A DNA stretch of 64,000 bases. Source: Candidatus Endomicrobiellum cryptotermitis. GTDB taxonomy: Bacteria; Elusimicrobiota; Endomicrobiia; Endomicrobiales; Endomicrobiaceae. The DNA lies in the NCBI GenBank assembly GCA_031257835.1, contig JAIRNY010000012.1:89343-153342 (forward strand). Reading direction: 5' to 3'. The notes beneath the pieces are model-generated. The model saw only the letters and a program-made list of their open reading frames with translations, had not been told where the DNA came from and did no database searches. Shown one piece after another: positions 31,546 through 40,695 of the stretch (position 1 is the first letter of the stretch; each line of letters starts with the position of its first letter). The position numbers and the translations under genes were made by a program.

Positions 31546-33000
31546 TTGAACAAACTTATTGAAAAAATTAACAATTTATCACAAGGATACGACGTTTATG
31601 CAGTAGGCGGCTTTGTTAGAGACTTATATCTAAACTGCAAAAATGGGGACATAGATTTAGTTGTAAATAAAGAACCTTTGAAGTATGCTAAAAAACTAGC
31701 AAAATTTTTCAAAGCAAAACTTATAACTTTAGATAAGGTGTCTGAAACTTATAGAATAATTCTAAAAGATAATAAAATTAAAAATATAGATATATCACGT
31801 TTTTGCGCAAACACAATAGAAGAAGATTTACAAAGTAGAGATTTCACGGTTAATGCAATAGCTTTTAATTTAAAAGATTTCAAGAATTTTAAACAACATG
31901 TAATTTTATCAAAAAAGACCGCTTTAAAAGATTTAAAAGCAAAAATATTGAATCCAGTTTCTTCTAAATCTTTTAAAACAGACGCTTTAAGGATGTTAAG
32001 AGGATTTCGTTTTATGGCAGAACATAGTTTTAAAATTTCAGAATCCTCTTTAAAGCAAATAAAAAGCAAAGCAAAACTTATAAGTGATGTGTCTAAAGAA
32101 AGAGTAAAAAACGAATTTTCAAGAATTCTTGCAACAAACAATGCGGCAAAGGTGTTAAAGATGATGGATAAAGCTGGCCTTTTAGATGCGGTTTTTCCTG
32201 AAATTGTTAAAATGAAAAAAGGCAGTAAAAAGTATTATTATCATAAAGGCGGACTATTTGAGCATTCTTTTAAAACTTTTGAATCTTCAGAGAACATTTT
32301 AAGTAATTTGAAAAAATATTTTCCTCAAAATTATATTGATTTACAAAAACGTTTTAAAGACAACTTTTCTTTTTCAGAAAATGTTACAAGAGAAGGTTTA
32401 ATAAAGTTTGTAGCTTTGTTTCACGATAATGCAAAGCCGGAAACAGCGTCTTTTGAAAATGGTAAAATGCATTTTTTTGGTCATGAAGAGAAAGGTGCCC
32501 AAAAAATAAAAGGAATAATGTCTGCTTTAAAATTTAGTAAAAAGGATATTGAATTTTCAGTATTTTTAGTTAGGCATCATATGAGATTGTCCACTTTAAC
32601 AAGAGATAATATAGTAACTAAAAAAGCTTCTTTAAAACTTTTTAGAGATATAGGTGATTTTATTTCAGAGTTGTTGGTTGTTTCTATGTCAGATTGGCAT
32701 TCATACAAAAACTTAAAAGTTTTTTCAAAGAGCAAATTAAATCTCCAAGAACAATCTTTAAGAGAACTTGTAAGATACTATTACGAATTAAAAAATGCTA
32801 AACCTTTAGAGAAGATTATTGACGGCAACGTAATAATGAAAAAGTTTTCTTTAAAACCAGGCCCCATAATTGGTGAACTTCTAAAAAATGTATTGATAGC
32901 TCAAGAAGAAGGAAAAGTGACAAATGTCAAAGAAGCTTTAGAATTTGTTTCTTTAAAATTGACACAGATTAAAAAAAAAGATAAAATCTGCCGGTATTAA
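31546..33000 (+). CDS. CCA tRNA nucleotidyltransferase / poly(A) polymerase family with HD domain
   Basis: VYAVGGFVRDLYLNCKNGDIDLVV, LQSRDFTVNAIAF, LFHDNAKPETASFENGKMHFFGHEEKGAQ. Confidence 0.93.
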   Translation: MNKLIEKINNLSQGYDVYAVGGFVRDLYLNCKNGDIDLVVNKEPLKYAKKLAKFFKAKLITLDKVSETYRIILKDNKIKNIDISRFCANTIEEDLQSRDFTVNAIAFNLKDFKNFKQHVILSKKTALKDLKAKILNPVSSKSFKTDALRMLRGFRFMAEHSFKISESSLKQIKSKAKLISDVSKERVKNEFSRILATNNAAKVLKMMDKAGLLDAVFPEIVKMKKGSKKYYYHKGGLFEHSFKTFESSENILSNLKKYFPQNYIDLQKRFKDNFSFSENVTREGLIKFVALFHDNAKPETASFENGKMHFFGHEEKGAQKIKGIMSALKFSKKDIEFSVFLVRHHMRLSTLTRDNIVTKKASLKLFRDIGDFISELLVVSMSDWHSYKNLKVFSKSKLNLQEQSLRELVRYYYELKNAKPLEKIIDGNVIMKKFSLKPGPIIGELLKNVLIAQEEGKVTNVKEALEFVSLKLTQIKKKDKICRY

Positions 33001-33018
33001 ATCAAATATTTATTTATT

Positions 33019-33089
33019 GCGGGCGTAGTCTAGTGGTAAAACCCAAGCTTCCCAAGCTTGTGATGTGGGTTCGATTCCCATCGCCCGCT
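33019..33089 (+). tRNA. tRNA-Gly (CCC)
   Basis: Acceptor GCGGGCG/CGCCCGC; anticodon arm CAAGC-TTCCCAA-GCTTG. Confidence 0.93.
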
Positions 33090-33120
33090 TTTTTACAATA
33101 CTATAAGTAAGGGGTGTATC

Positions 33121-33270
33121 ATGGCAGAAGCAAGATGTATGAAATGCAAAAAACAAGTAGAAGTTAAAGACCCTCAAGATATAGTAATGAAAAATGGCAT
33201 AAAAGCCATTTCTGGAGTATGTCCACATTGCTCAACAAAAGTCTTTAAGATTGTTGGCAAAACTAAATAG
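33121..33270 (+). CDS. Small zinc-ribbon-like protein (DUF5679-like)
   Basis: MAEARCMKCKKQVEVKDPQDIVMKNGIKAISGVCPHCSTKVFKIVGKTK*; not in the ORF track (49 aa). Confidence 0.8.
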   Translation: MAEARCMKCKKQVEVKDPQDIVMKNGIKAISGVCPHCSTKVFKIVGKTK

Positions 33271-33524
33271 TTTCTCTATACATTGTTTAGATTAGGACAA
33301 TTATTGTATTTTTTAACAATATAAGGTGTTGCTTCTTTGTTATTGAAATACTATAATTATCTAATTATAATGTGACTGGTAAATTAGTTTTTCCACTAAA
33401 GTACTAACTTACATATAAGTTTAAGCCAAAGAGTATAGTAAAATATGTTTATATTTTTACTCTTGTGGTGTGATTTTGTTGCAATTGAAAAACAACTTTT
33501 ATTTATAGGATAAGGTTTTTAAAG

Positions 33525-33956
33525 ATGAATAAAAAGACTTATTTACCGAAACAGGATGCAATTGAAAGAAAGTGGCATTTAATAGACGCAAACAGGAAAG
33601 TTTTAGGAAGGCTTGCCGTGGAAGTAGCAGCTCTTTTAAGAGGCAAAGGAAAAGTTTTTTATACTAACCACATAGATTGTGGCGATTTTGTTATTGTTAC
33701 AAATGCTAGCAAAATAGTCCTTACAGGAAAGAAGCTTGACCAAAAAATGTATTTTACCTTTTCAGGATATCCAGGTGGAGCTAAACTGACGCCTTATTCT
33801 GTTTTAATGGCAGAAAATCCACAAAAAGCTTTACTTGCTGCTGTTAAAGGGATGTTGCCTAAAAATAAGCTTGCTCATAGGCAAATAACAAGACTTAAAG
33901 TTTTTAAAGATGATAAGCATAATCATAGTGCGCAATTAGCAGCTTCTGTAAAGTAA
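33525..33956 (+). CDS. rplM: 50S ribosomal protein L13
   Basis: KWHLIDANRKVLGRLAVEVAALLRGK; upstream of S9. Confidence 0.97.
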   Translation: MNKKTYLPKQDAIERKWHLIDANRKVLGRLAVEVAALLRGKGKVFYTNHIDCGDFVIVTNASKIVLTGKKLDQKMYFTFSGYPGGAKLTPYSVLMAENPQKALLAAVKGMLPKNKLAHRQITRLKVFKDDKHNHSAQLAASVK

Positions 33957-33968
33957 AGAGGAGAAAAA

Positions 33969-34370
33969 ATGAGTAATGTTTCTTATTTAAGCATGAGCAT
34001 AGGCCGCAGAAAAAATGCAATTGCCAGAGTAAGAGTTTCAAGCGGTAGTGGCAAAATTATAGTTAATGACAAATCAGTAGATGAATATTTTATTGGCTTA
34101 GACAGACTAAAAAAATTGGCTTTAGAACCTATGAATGTTTGGAGTGGCGTTAAAAGTTATGATTTTTTTGTAAACGTTTCTGGTGGCGGTGTAAGTGGAC
34201 AAGCTGGCGCTATAAGCCATGGTTTAGCAAGGGCAATTTTAAAACTTAACGAGTCGTCCAGAGCAGCTCTCAGAAGGGAAGATCTTTTAACTAGGGACTC
34301 TAGAATGGTTGAGAGAAAAAAACCTGGCAGACCAAAAGCTAGAAAGCGGTTCCAATTTTCAAAACGTTAA
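33969..34370 (+). CDS. rpsI: 30S ribosomal protein S9
   Basis: SIGRRKNAIARVRVSSGSGKI...ERKKPGRPKARKRFQFSKR. Confidence 0.97.
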   Translation: MSNVSYLSMSIGRRKNAIARVRVSSGSGKIIVNDKSVDEYFIGLDRLKKLALEPMNVWSGVKSYDFFVNVSGGGVSGQAGAISHGLARAILKLNESSRAALRREDLLTRDSRMVERKKPGRPKARKRFQFSKR

Positions 34371-34399
34371 ATTTATATTACACATAACAAATAAAGAAG

Positions 34400-34434
34400 G
34401 AAGTTGTTGAGTACTCAACAACTTCTTTTTTTTA
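34400..34434 (+). terminator. Terminator after rpsI
   Basis: Perfect 26-nt palindrome GAAGTTGTTGAGTACTCAACAACTTC (34400-34425) followed by T-run. Confidence 0.85.
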
Positions 34435-34682
34435 TTTGTAAATCTTTAGATTCCTGACTTAACCATTCGGATTCAACACTCATAAAATATAGACTCCTTA
34501 AAAGAGACCTTGTTTAGTACAAATGTATATGAAATTATTAGTCTTGAGTTCTCCCTCAACCTAATTTTTTACATTTAGTACAATTGAGGCATTAATACAC
34601 ACAAAAAATAATAATAATAGTAGTATATGTTTTCTTGTACCAAAAATAGGTAATATGTACTTATAAAGGATATTATTAGTTC

Positions 34683-34814
34683 CCAAGAAAACCGCTTGGA
34701 AGCTGCGGACGTAAGTCCGCAGAGGAAACAAATTCCCAAGTCGTCTTTTTAATTGGGACAAGCGGAGCTTGCATTCTGATTTCAAGCTATGGACGTAAGT
34801 CCATAGCAGTTGAC
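34683..34814 (+). mobile_element. Solitary IS200/IS605-type right-end / omegaRNA-like multi-hairpin element
   Basis: Serial stems CCAAG/CTTGG, CTGCGGACGTAAGTCCGCAG, TCCCAA/TTGGGA, AAGCGGAGCTT, CTATGGACGTAAGTCCATAG, ending GCAGTTGAC; last 55 nt recur (54/55) at 63886-63940 in inverse orientation. Confidence 0.55.
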
Positions 34815-34869
34815 AGAACAAATGGTAGTAAGCAGCCAAACATTGGGAGGAAACAGTTGTGATGATAGC

Positions 34870-35457
34870 AAAATAGGAAGTGTTGCATTACTATTTCAAA
34901 CGGGATATTTAAAAGGAAAAAATTGACGAGTAAAGGGTCATATGCGTATATCTTAGACTTTCCCAACTACGAAGTAAAAGACGCATGCATAACGAGTTTA
35001 ATAGGTCATACGTGCACAAAGACGAACAAGATATAAAATAGATTTGAGCGATAAGGTATATGAGGGTTTAGAAGAAAGAGATGAGAAAACATTGGAAGAA
35101 AGTTTAAGAGAGTTGTATGCAAACATACCGTATGATTTGCCCATAGGGGAAGAGAAATATTATCATTCGTTATTTTTACTAGCGACACGTATGAGCGGAT
35201 ATGAAGTAGAAATAGAAGCGCATACAGATAAGGGAAGGATAGATGTAGTGATAAAAGGAAAAGAAAGAGTAGTAGTGGTAGAGATCAAGTACGCAAAAGG
35301 AAAAGAGGCAGAGGTAGAAAGTAAGATAGAAGAAGCAATGAGGCAGATAAGAGAAGGGAAGTACTATGAGAAGTACAAGAGTAACAAAGTTACTTTATTA
35401 GCTATAGTGTTTGGAGACAATAAAGAGATAAGATATAAGTTTGAAAGAGTTAATTAG
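34870..35457 (+). pseudogene. C-terminal part of AAA-ATPase-like / PD-(D/E)XK nuclease protein (DUF1703 type)
   Basis: GSVALLFQTGYLKGK...FPNYEVKDA (broken), then intact ORF VEIEAHTDKGRIDVVIKGKERVVVVEIKYAKGKEAEVESKIEEAMRQIREGKYYEKYK. Confidence 0.85.
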
Positions 35458-35480
35458 TTTAGTACCCTGGTTAAGTTACC

Positions 35481-36197
35481 TTATAGGTCAAGGTCAAATT
35501 GGACTAGCTGTGTAGCTGCTTTTTTTGCAAGCATATCTACTCTATCGTTTTTAAGGTTTCCTGTATGGCTTTTAATATGTCTCCACTGGATTTGGATATT
35601 GGTATTTCTTATAAAATTTACGTATTCTAACGAAAGCTCATTTTTTGCTTGCCATTTGCCTGTAGCAAAACTTTCTATCCCTTGATAATCGTAATTTATT
35701 CTTATTTTTTTTACATTATTTTTTTGGCACCATTTTAAAGTTTCTAGTACGGATTTAAGTTCTCCGCCAAATTGTCTAGACTGAGTGTCTTTTATAGTGC
35801 CAAACAATTCTGTTTGTATATTATTGCCTAAATAAATGATAGATGCATAACTTGTTCTGCCGTTAATATATGCCCCATCAACAAAGGCTTCGTAAATACC
35901 GCTTTGACTGTCATAAATTTTAAAACCGTTTAGTTTGTTCCATGTAGACTCAATAATTGAATCTATTTCGGAACTTGATATTTGCCTTTTTAAGGAGTAA
36001 GTTTGTTTTGTAGGTTTATAATATAAAAATAGGATACCTTTTACTATGCCATTTTGGTTAACAAGAAGTTTTACAAGATAGTCTTTAAAAGAATTGTTGT
36101 CAAATGAAATGTTTATGTTTTCTGTTTCAAGAGTTTTTTTTAGTTCTAAAGCTTTGTTACTGAGTTCAGTTTTACACATTGTTATTTTTTCTGTCAT
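35481..36197 (-). CDS. Ribonuclease H family protein with N-terminal extension
   Basis: YEAFVDGAYINGRTSYASIIYLG, GGELKSVLETLKWCQ, WRHIKSHTGNLKNDRVDMLAKKAA. Confidence 0.85.
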   Translation of the reverse strand: MTEKITMCKTELSNKALELKKTLETENINISFDNNSFKDYLVKLLVNQNGIVKGILFLYYKPTKQTYSLKRQISSSEIDSIIESTWNKLNGFKIYDSQSGIYEAFVDGAYINGRTSYASIIYLGNNIQTELFGTIKDTQSRQFGGELKSVLETLKWCQKNNVKKIRINYDYQGIESFATGKWQAKNELSLEYVNFIRNTNIQIQWRHIKSHTGNLKNDRVDMLAKKAATQLVQFDLDL

Positions 36198-37414
36198 TGT
36201 TGCTCCCGAGATTGTTTTAATAATTCCTGTGGTATTTCTTTTTTTGTTGATGCTCCAAGTTCTTTTAATTTTTGTACTCTATCTATAAGACTGTCTCCTT
36301 TTTTGTCCGAACAAAAAAGTCTTTTTATGGCCTCCTCAATTTTATTTTTTGCTTCAGATATTTTTTTGTCTGCCTCAAGCAAAGTTTGTGTAAACGTTAC
36401 AAATTTATCGTAGAGATTTCCACCTTCTTTAGCAATTTCGATTACATTTTTTTTCTGATATTCTTGCCTCCATATATATTCTACAGTTTTTAATGTGGCA
36501 AGCAGTGTTGAAGGGGTTACAATTGCTATATTTTTCTTAAAAGCATAAGACACAAGGTCAGGTTTATCCTGCAGAGCAAGAGAAATAGAATTTTCTATTG
36601 GCACAAACATCAATACATACTCAGGTTGGTTAATGTCTGTCAAGGATGCGTAGTCTTTTGAAGCAAGTTCATCAATATGTTTTTTTATGCTTATTGAATG
36701 CTCTTTTAGATAAGTTTTTTTATCTATTTCATTTTTAGTATTATAGTATTTTTCATAAGCTAAGAGAGAAGTTTTTGCATCTATTATAATGTGCTTATCT
36801 TCGGGAAGTTTTACTATATAGTCAGGTATTTTTGTGTTATCAGCATCTTTAAATTGTTTTTGAGATAAATAGTTTACACCTTCTATCATGCCAACGTACT
36901 CAAAAATACGTTCAAGACTTAGTTCCCCCCAAATTCCTTGAAGTTTAGGATCTCCTTTTAATGCATCTGTAAGATTGTTAGCTTCTTTACTTAATTTATT
37001 ATTTAGAGCTACTAACTTTTCTAATTCCTTTTGCAAACTAGACATTTTTTCTGCTTCGTAAACTTGCAGCGAATCTACTTTAATTTTGAATTCGTCAATT
37101 TTTGTTTTAAATGGAGAAACTATAGTTTCTAAAGACAATTTATTTAAATCTATAATTTTGGTGTTTTTTTCTTCTAATACTTTTGAAGCGATATTTTCAA
37201 ATTGTATTGCTAAAGACGAGTTAAACTTTTCTTGATTTTTTAAAGTTTCTGTTAAATCTTCTATTTTTTGTTTTTTCGTCGCAAGATCTTTGGAAATGAA
37301 TATATATCTTTTTATAAATAACATGCTGCCAACAGCAGTTCCAAGAAAAAATAATAAGATAGATAATAATATACTCATAATTCCTCTAAATTTATACTTA
37401 ATTAAAAAAGACAA
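36194..37414 (-). CDS. rmuC: DNA recombination protein RmuC
   Basis: LQGIWGELSLERIFEYVGMIEGVNY, DKHIIIDAKTSLLAYEKY, EYVLMFVPIE. Confidence 0.93.
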   Translation of the reverse strand: MSFLIKYKFRGIMSILLSILLFFLGTAVGSMLFIKRYIFISKDLATKKQKIEDLTETLKNQEKFNSSLAIQFENIASKVLEEKNTKIIDLNKLSLETIVSPFKTKIDEFKIKVDSLQVYEAEKMSSLQKELEKLVALNNKLSKEANNLTDALKGDPKLQGIWGELSLERIFEYVGMIEGVNYLSQKQFKDADNTKIPDYIVKLPEDKHIIIDAKTSLLAYEKYYNTKNEIDKKTYLKEHSISIKKHIDELASKDYASLTDINQPEYVLMFVPIENSISLALQDKPDLVSYAFKKNIAIVTPSTLLATLKTVEYIWRQEYQKKNVIEIAKEGGNLYDKFVTFTQTLLEADKKISEAKNKIEEAIKRLFCSDKKGDSLIDRVQKLKELGASTKKEIPQELLKQSREQQ

Positions 37415-37508
37415 TAAACTTTTATCATGCCATTAACAAAGATATGCTAGAAAACTTTTATGTAAACATTTAAATTTATTGTTTTTTTTTAAGTTGTTAC
37501 ATGGAATT

Positions 37509-38094
37509 TTACATAAAAGGTGATACCTTTGCCAAGCTCGCTTTCAACGTAAATTGACCTTCCATATTTTGAATTATTCCATAGCATATTGATAATCCAA
37601 ATCCAGTACCTTTACCAACTTCTTTAGTTGTGAAAAATGGGTCAAAAATTTTAGAAATATTTTCATTTGCTATTCCAGTCCCGGTGTCTGTAATGAACAA
37701 GATGTAAGAATTATTATTTAAAGCAGTAGATATTGTAACTTTAACCACCATTTAGCCTTGCGTCTTTGGCATTTAATAGAATATTTAAAAGAATTTGTTG
37801 CATTTGCATAGATTTATGTTAATTAAAAATTCAGGATCTTTTAAATCTTTAATTGTTTCAATATTTGCATTTTTAAATTTTTTTTCAACAATAGGCAATG
37901 TTTTTTCTATAATAGTTTCTAGTTTTGATTTAACCATTTTGAAAGAGTCTTATCTTGAAAACCCGAGCATATTTTTTATTATGTTTTGGCTTCTTAAAGT
38001 GGCATCATATATGTTTTGTAATCCTTTTGTTGTTTCTTCTTTTAAAGTTTTGTCTCTAAGCAAAAGTTGGGCAAATCCTTTATATAAAATCTAA
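37509..38094 (-). pseudogene. Sensor histidine kinase remnant
   Basis: [46 protein letters not shown] (HATPase_c); upstream sequence broken in several frames. Confidence 0.8.
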
Positions 38095-38117
38095 AAAATT
38101 TAGTTTGTTTTTAATCT

Positions 38118-39017
38118 TTAAAAGTTATTAGCTTTACTTCCAAGACAAATTTCTTTATAGTTACAATATTTACAAAAAAAAGTATTACTAGTTAAAGAAA
38201 ACTCTTTTTTATCTTTAGGAATATTTTGCTCTATGTTTGTTAAATATTCGTACATATCTTTTGTTTCTTTTTTTACATTACATGCAAGTTTTGATATTTT
38301 AGAGTCTGAAATTTGAATGTTTTTTTCAGTGTAGTATGGATATAGGTAAACCACTATAGGCACAATATTTTCTGCTTTTATTCCAAAATTATAACTTGCC
38401 CAAAAAGCGTAACCTAATAGTTGTTTAGAATGCCTCTTTTCGTCTGCTTTACCGGTTTTCCAATCAAGAATATAAATTTTATTTTCTATTGGAAACAAAA
38501 AATCCACTTTGCAAAAAGCTTTTAAATTATTTATTCTTGTTTCTCCAAAACCATCTGGCTCTATGATCCATTTGTCGACTTGTTTTATAGCATTTTTTTC
38601 AATCCAGGCAAATCTTTGGCTTTTTAAAAGATTTTCTAATATATTTTTTATTTTTATATAAATTTCATCAAAATAAATTATTTGGTCATTATAATAATGT
38701 TCAAAAAAAGTTTTTGATGAACAATTCTTTTTTGTTACATCAAATACATATTTAAAAAGTTTATCTTTATTTATTGGTTTTGTACTTTTTTTATATCTTG
38801 TAAGTATGTCTCTTATAACGTCGTGTACTATATTACCTGTTTCTAATGCCTTTGAAGTTAAATTTTTTAAGAATAGAAATTTTTCTATAGGTATGTGTTT
38901 GTCATATTTTGCATAATAATCATAAAAATATTGACGTTTACAATTTAGAAATTTGTCATATCTTGATATAGACCAACCCAAAATATCTGTATATTCAAAC
39001 TTTTTTATTTCACTCAT
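38118..39017 (-). CDS. PD-(D/E)XK nuclease superfamily protein (RecB/AddB C-terminal-like, Fe-S type cysteines)
   Basis: SISRYDKFLNCKRQYFYDYYAKY, CKVDFLFPIENKIYILDWKTGK, FFCKYCNYKEICLG. Confidence 0.85.
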   Translation of the reverse strand: MSEIKKFEYTDILGWSISRYDKFLNCKRQYFYDYYAKYDKHIPIEKFLFLKNLTSKALETGNIVHDVIRDILTRYKKSTKPINKDKLFKYVFDVTKKNCSSKTFFEHYYNDQIIYFDEIYIKIKNILENLLKSQRFAWIEKNAIKQVDKWIIEPDGFGETRINNLKAFCKVDFLFPIENKIYILDWKTGKADEKRHSKQLLGYAFWASYNFGIKAENIVPIVVYLYPYYTEKNIQISDSKISKLACNVKKETKDMYEYLTNIEQNIPKDKKEFSLTSNTFFCKYCNYKEICLGSKANNF

Positions 39018-39109
39018 AAATATTCCTTAATTAAAAAATTAAAAATAAATTATAAATCCCAAACGTTAAAATATTGCACAAGACACTACCCTTACAATTT
39101 TTTTATTAA

Positions 39110-39586
39110 TTTTTTGCCTAGTATAGACCCAAGCTAAATAGCTACAATATCTGCTGTTACTATTCCTAAAGTTGTACTTATTAAAATAATAAAGGGCATG
39201 TTATACTTTATTTATAATGTAATTGTTGCAAGTTGTGACTTATCTCCTATTTCTGCAATTAGAAACGCAATAATCATAGAATAAAGAGAGTATCCTGTTA
39301 CTGTACTTAATACTATTACCTTTTGCAAAAGCGTTAAATAGTTCATATATACCGAACGAAATAAAAAAACAGATGTTGTAACTTGCAAATATATGTCGGG
39401 CAAGGTTATAGCTACAACACGTCCTGCACTAACTGCTAAAATGTGCGATAAGAGTATAGAGATAATTACTGCCCAAATTATATCTAAAGGCTTAGTTCTT
39501 GTTGCAAATGATAGGACAAGTAGTTGTGTTTTGTCGCCAAACTCTGCTATAAACATAAAAATAAAAGAAGATAAAAAAAGTTTCAC
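39110..39586 (-). pseudogene. GDT1/UPF0016 family cation transporter, C-terminus frameshifted
   Basis: IAEFGDKTQLLVLSFATR and IAEIGDKSQLATITL (two E-x-G-D-K-[ST] motifs); ORF ends at 39212 and the last TM continues in another frame. Confidence 0.65.
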
Positions 39587-39732
39587 TTAACTATTTTACC
39601 TTAATGACTTGTTTAAATCAACAAATTATTGTTGATTATATACATTAACATAAAGCTTAACTTAAACTATACAGTTCTCTAAAACTAGATTATGTTTCCT
39701 ATGCACTTTCCTTTACTACTTTTATAAATGAT

Positions 39733-40440
39733 TTATTCTGGTAATTTTAGCCTATAGTGAGTTATCCGTGCAAAGCCATGTTTAACAAGAATATCTTTTT
39801 TTATTAAATCAGAGATATCTCTTGTTGCTGTATCTTGTGAAGAGTCAGTCATTTTTGCCCATTTTGCAGTTGTTAAATTTGCCTTAAAATTGTCTAGCAT
39901 TTGGTTAAGCACTTTTATTTGTCGTTTGTTAAAAGATGTATTTTGATGTTTTTTCCAAAATTCAGCTTTTTGTAAAACAGACTTTAATAATTCTTGAGAA
40001 GATTCTATTGCCAAAATTAAGTTTTCTAAAAACCATTTAAGCCATAAAATAATATCCAAAGAAGATTTTTGTGTAATTTCTAATGCTTTATAGTATGATT
40101 TTCTTTCTTTTTTAATTGAGATGCCATTGAGTAAAATCTGTTTGGAGGCCTTTCGCTTCTTACAAGAAACATATCGCTTAATGCTCGTGCTATTTATACC
40201 GTTACCAATCTTCAAACGGATGTATAATTACAAACCATAAATGGACAATAGCCGATTAATAATTAAATCTATTTTTTTCTTTTGTCGTTAGAATAAGAAA
40301 TTAACATATTCATTTCTTTGTCTAAAATCCTTGCAGAGGGCGCTTGATAGTGAACCTTTTCTTTGCCTGTCGGACCAGAAACAATTTGCATTGACCCTGT
40401 TTTTATTATGACCGTTTTGATGTGCAACAAGAAAGTATAT
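39733..40440 (-). pseudogene. Fic family protein, frameshifted within the active-site motif
   Basis: MQIVSGPTGKEKVHYQAPSARILDKEMN...; AIVHLWFVIIHPFEDW* then GNGINSTSIKRY in another frame; C-terminal winged-helix region 39733-40215. Confidence 0.85.
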
Positions 40441-40451
40441 AGGAGGTTCAA

Positions 40452-40527
40452 TTAGTTAAAGATTTGTTTTTTTCGCCTTTACTTGTGAAGAACATTTAAA
40501 TGGCGAAAAAAACAAATCTTTAACTAA
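40452..40527. repeat. Perfect inverted repeat, 26-bp arms, 24-nt loop
   Basis: TTAGTTAAAGATTTGTTTTTTTCGCC (40452-40477) vs GGCGAAAAAAACAAATCTTTAACTAA (40502-40527). Confidence 0.95.
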
Positions 40528-40622
40528 ATCTTGACGAACAAAAAATGCGTTAGCCCCAAGAGATTCACCGCCTACTAAATGGTACCCCTTTGTTGTTGCA
40601 AGTTGCTCTAAAGCTTTTAAGC
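40478..40622 (-). pseudogene. C-terminal remnant of an unidentified (methyltransferase-like) protein
   Basis: LKALEQLATTKGYHLVGGESLGANAFFVRQDLVKDLFFSPFKC on the minus strand. Confidence 0.45.
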
Positions 40623-40695
40623 TCGTGCAAAATGGTTTGTGAGTACGTTTTTGCCATATGTATATTTAAACATATTTCTTACATATTAATTAATA

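Noticed and set aside
34561-34839. 92-aa minus-strand ORF
   Set aside because: It covers the multi-hairpin element and AT-rich DNA; composition and position indicate a spurious ORF.
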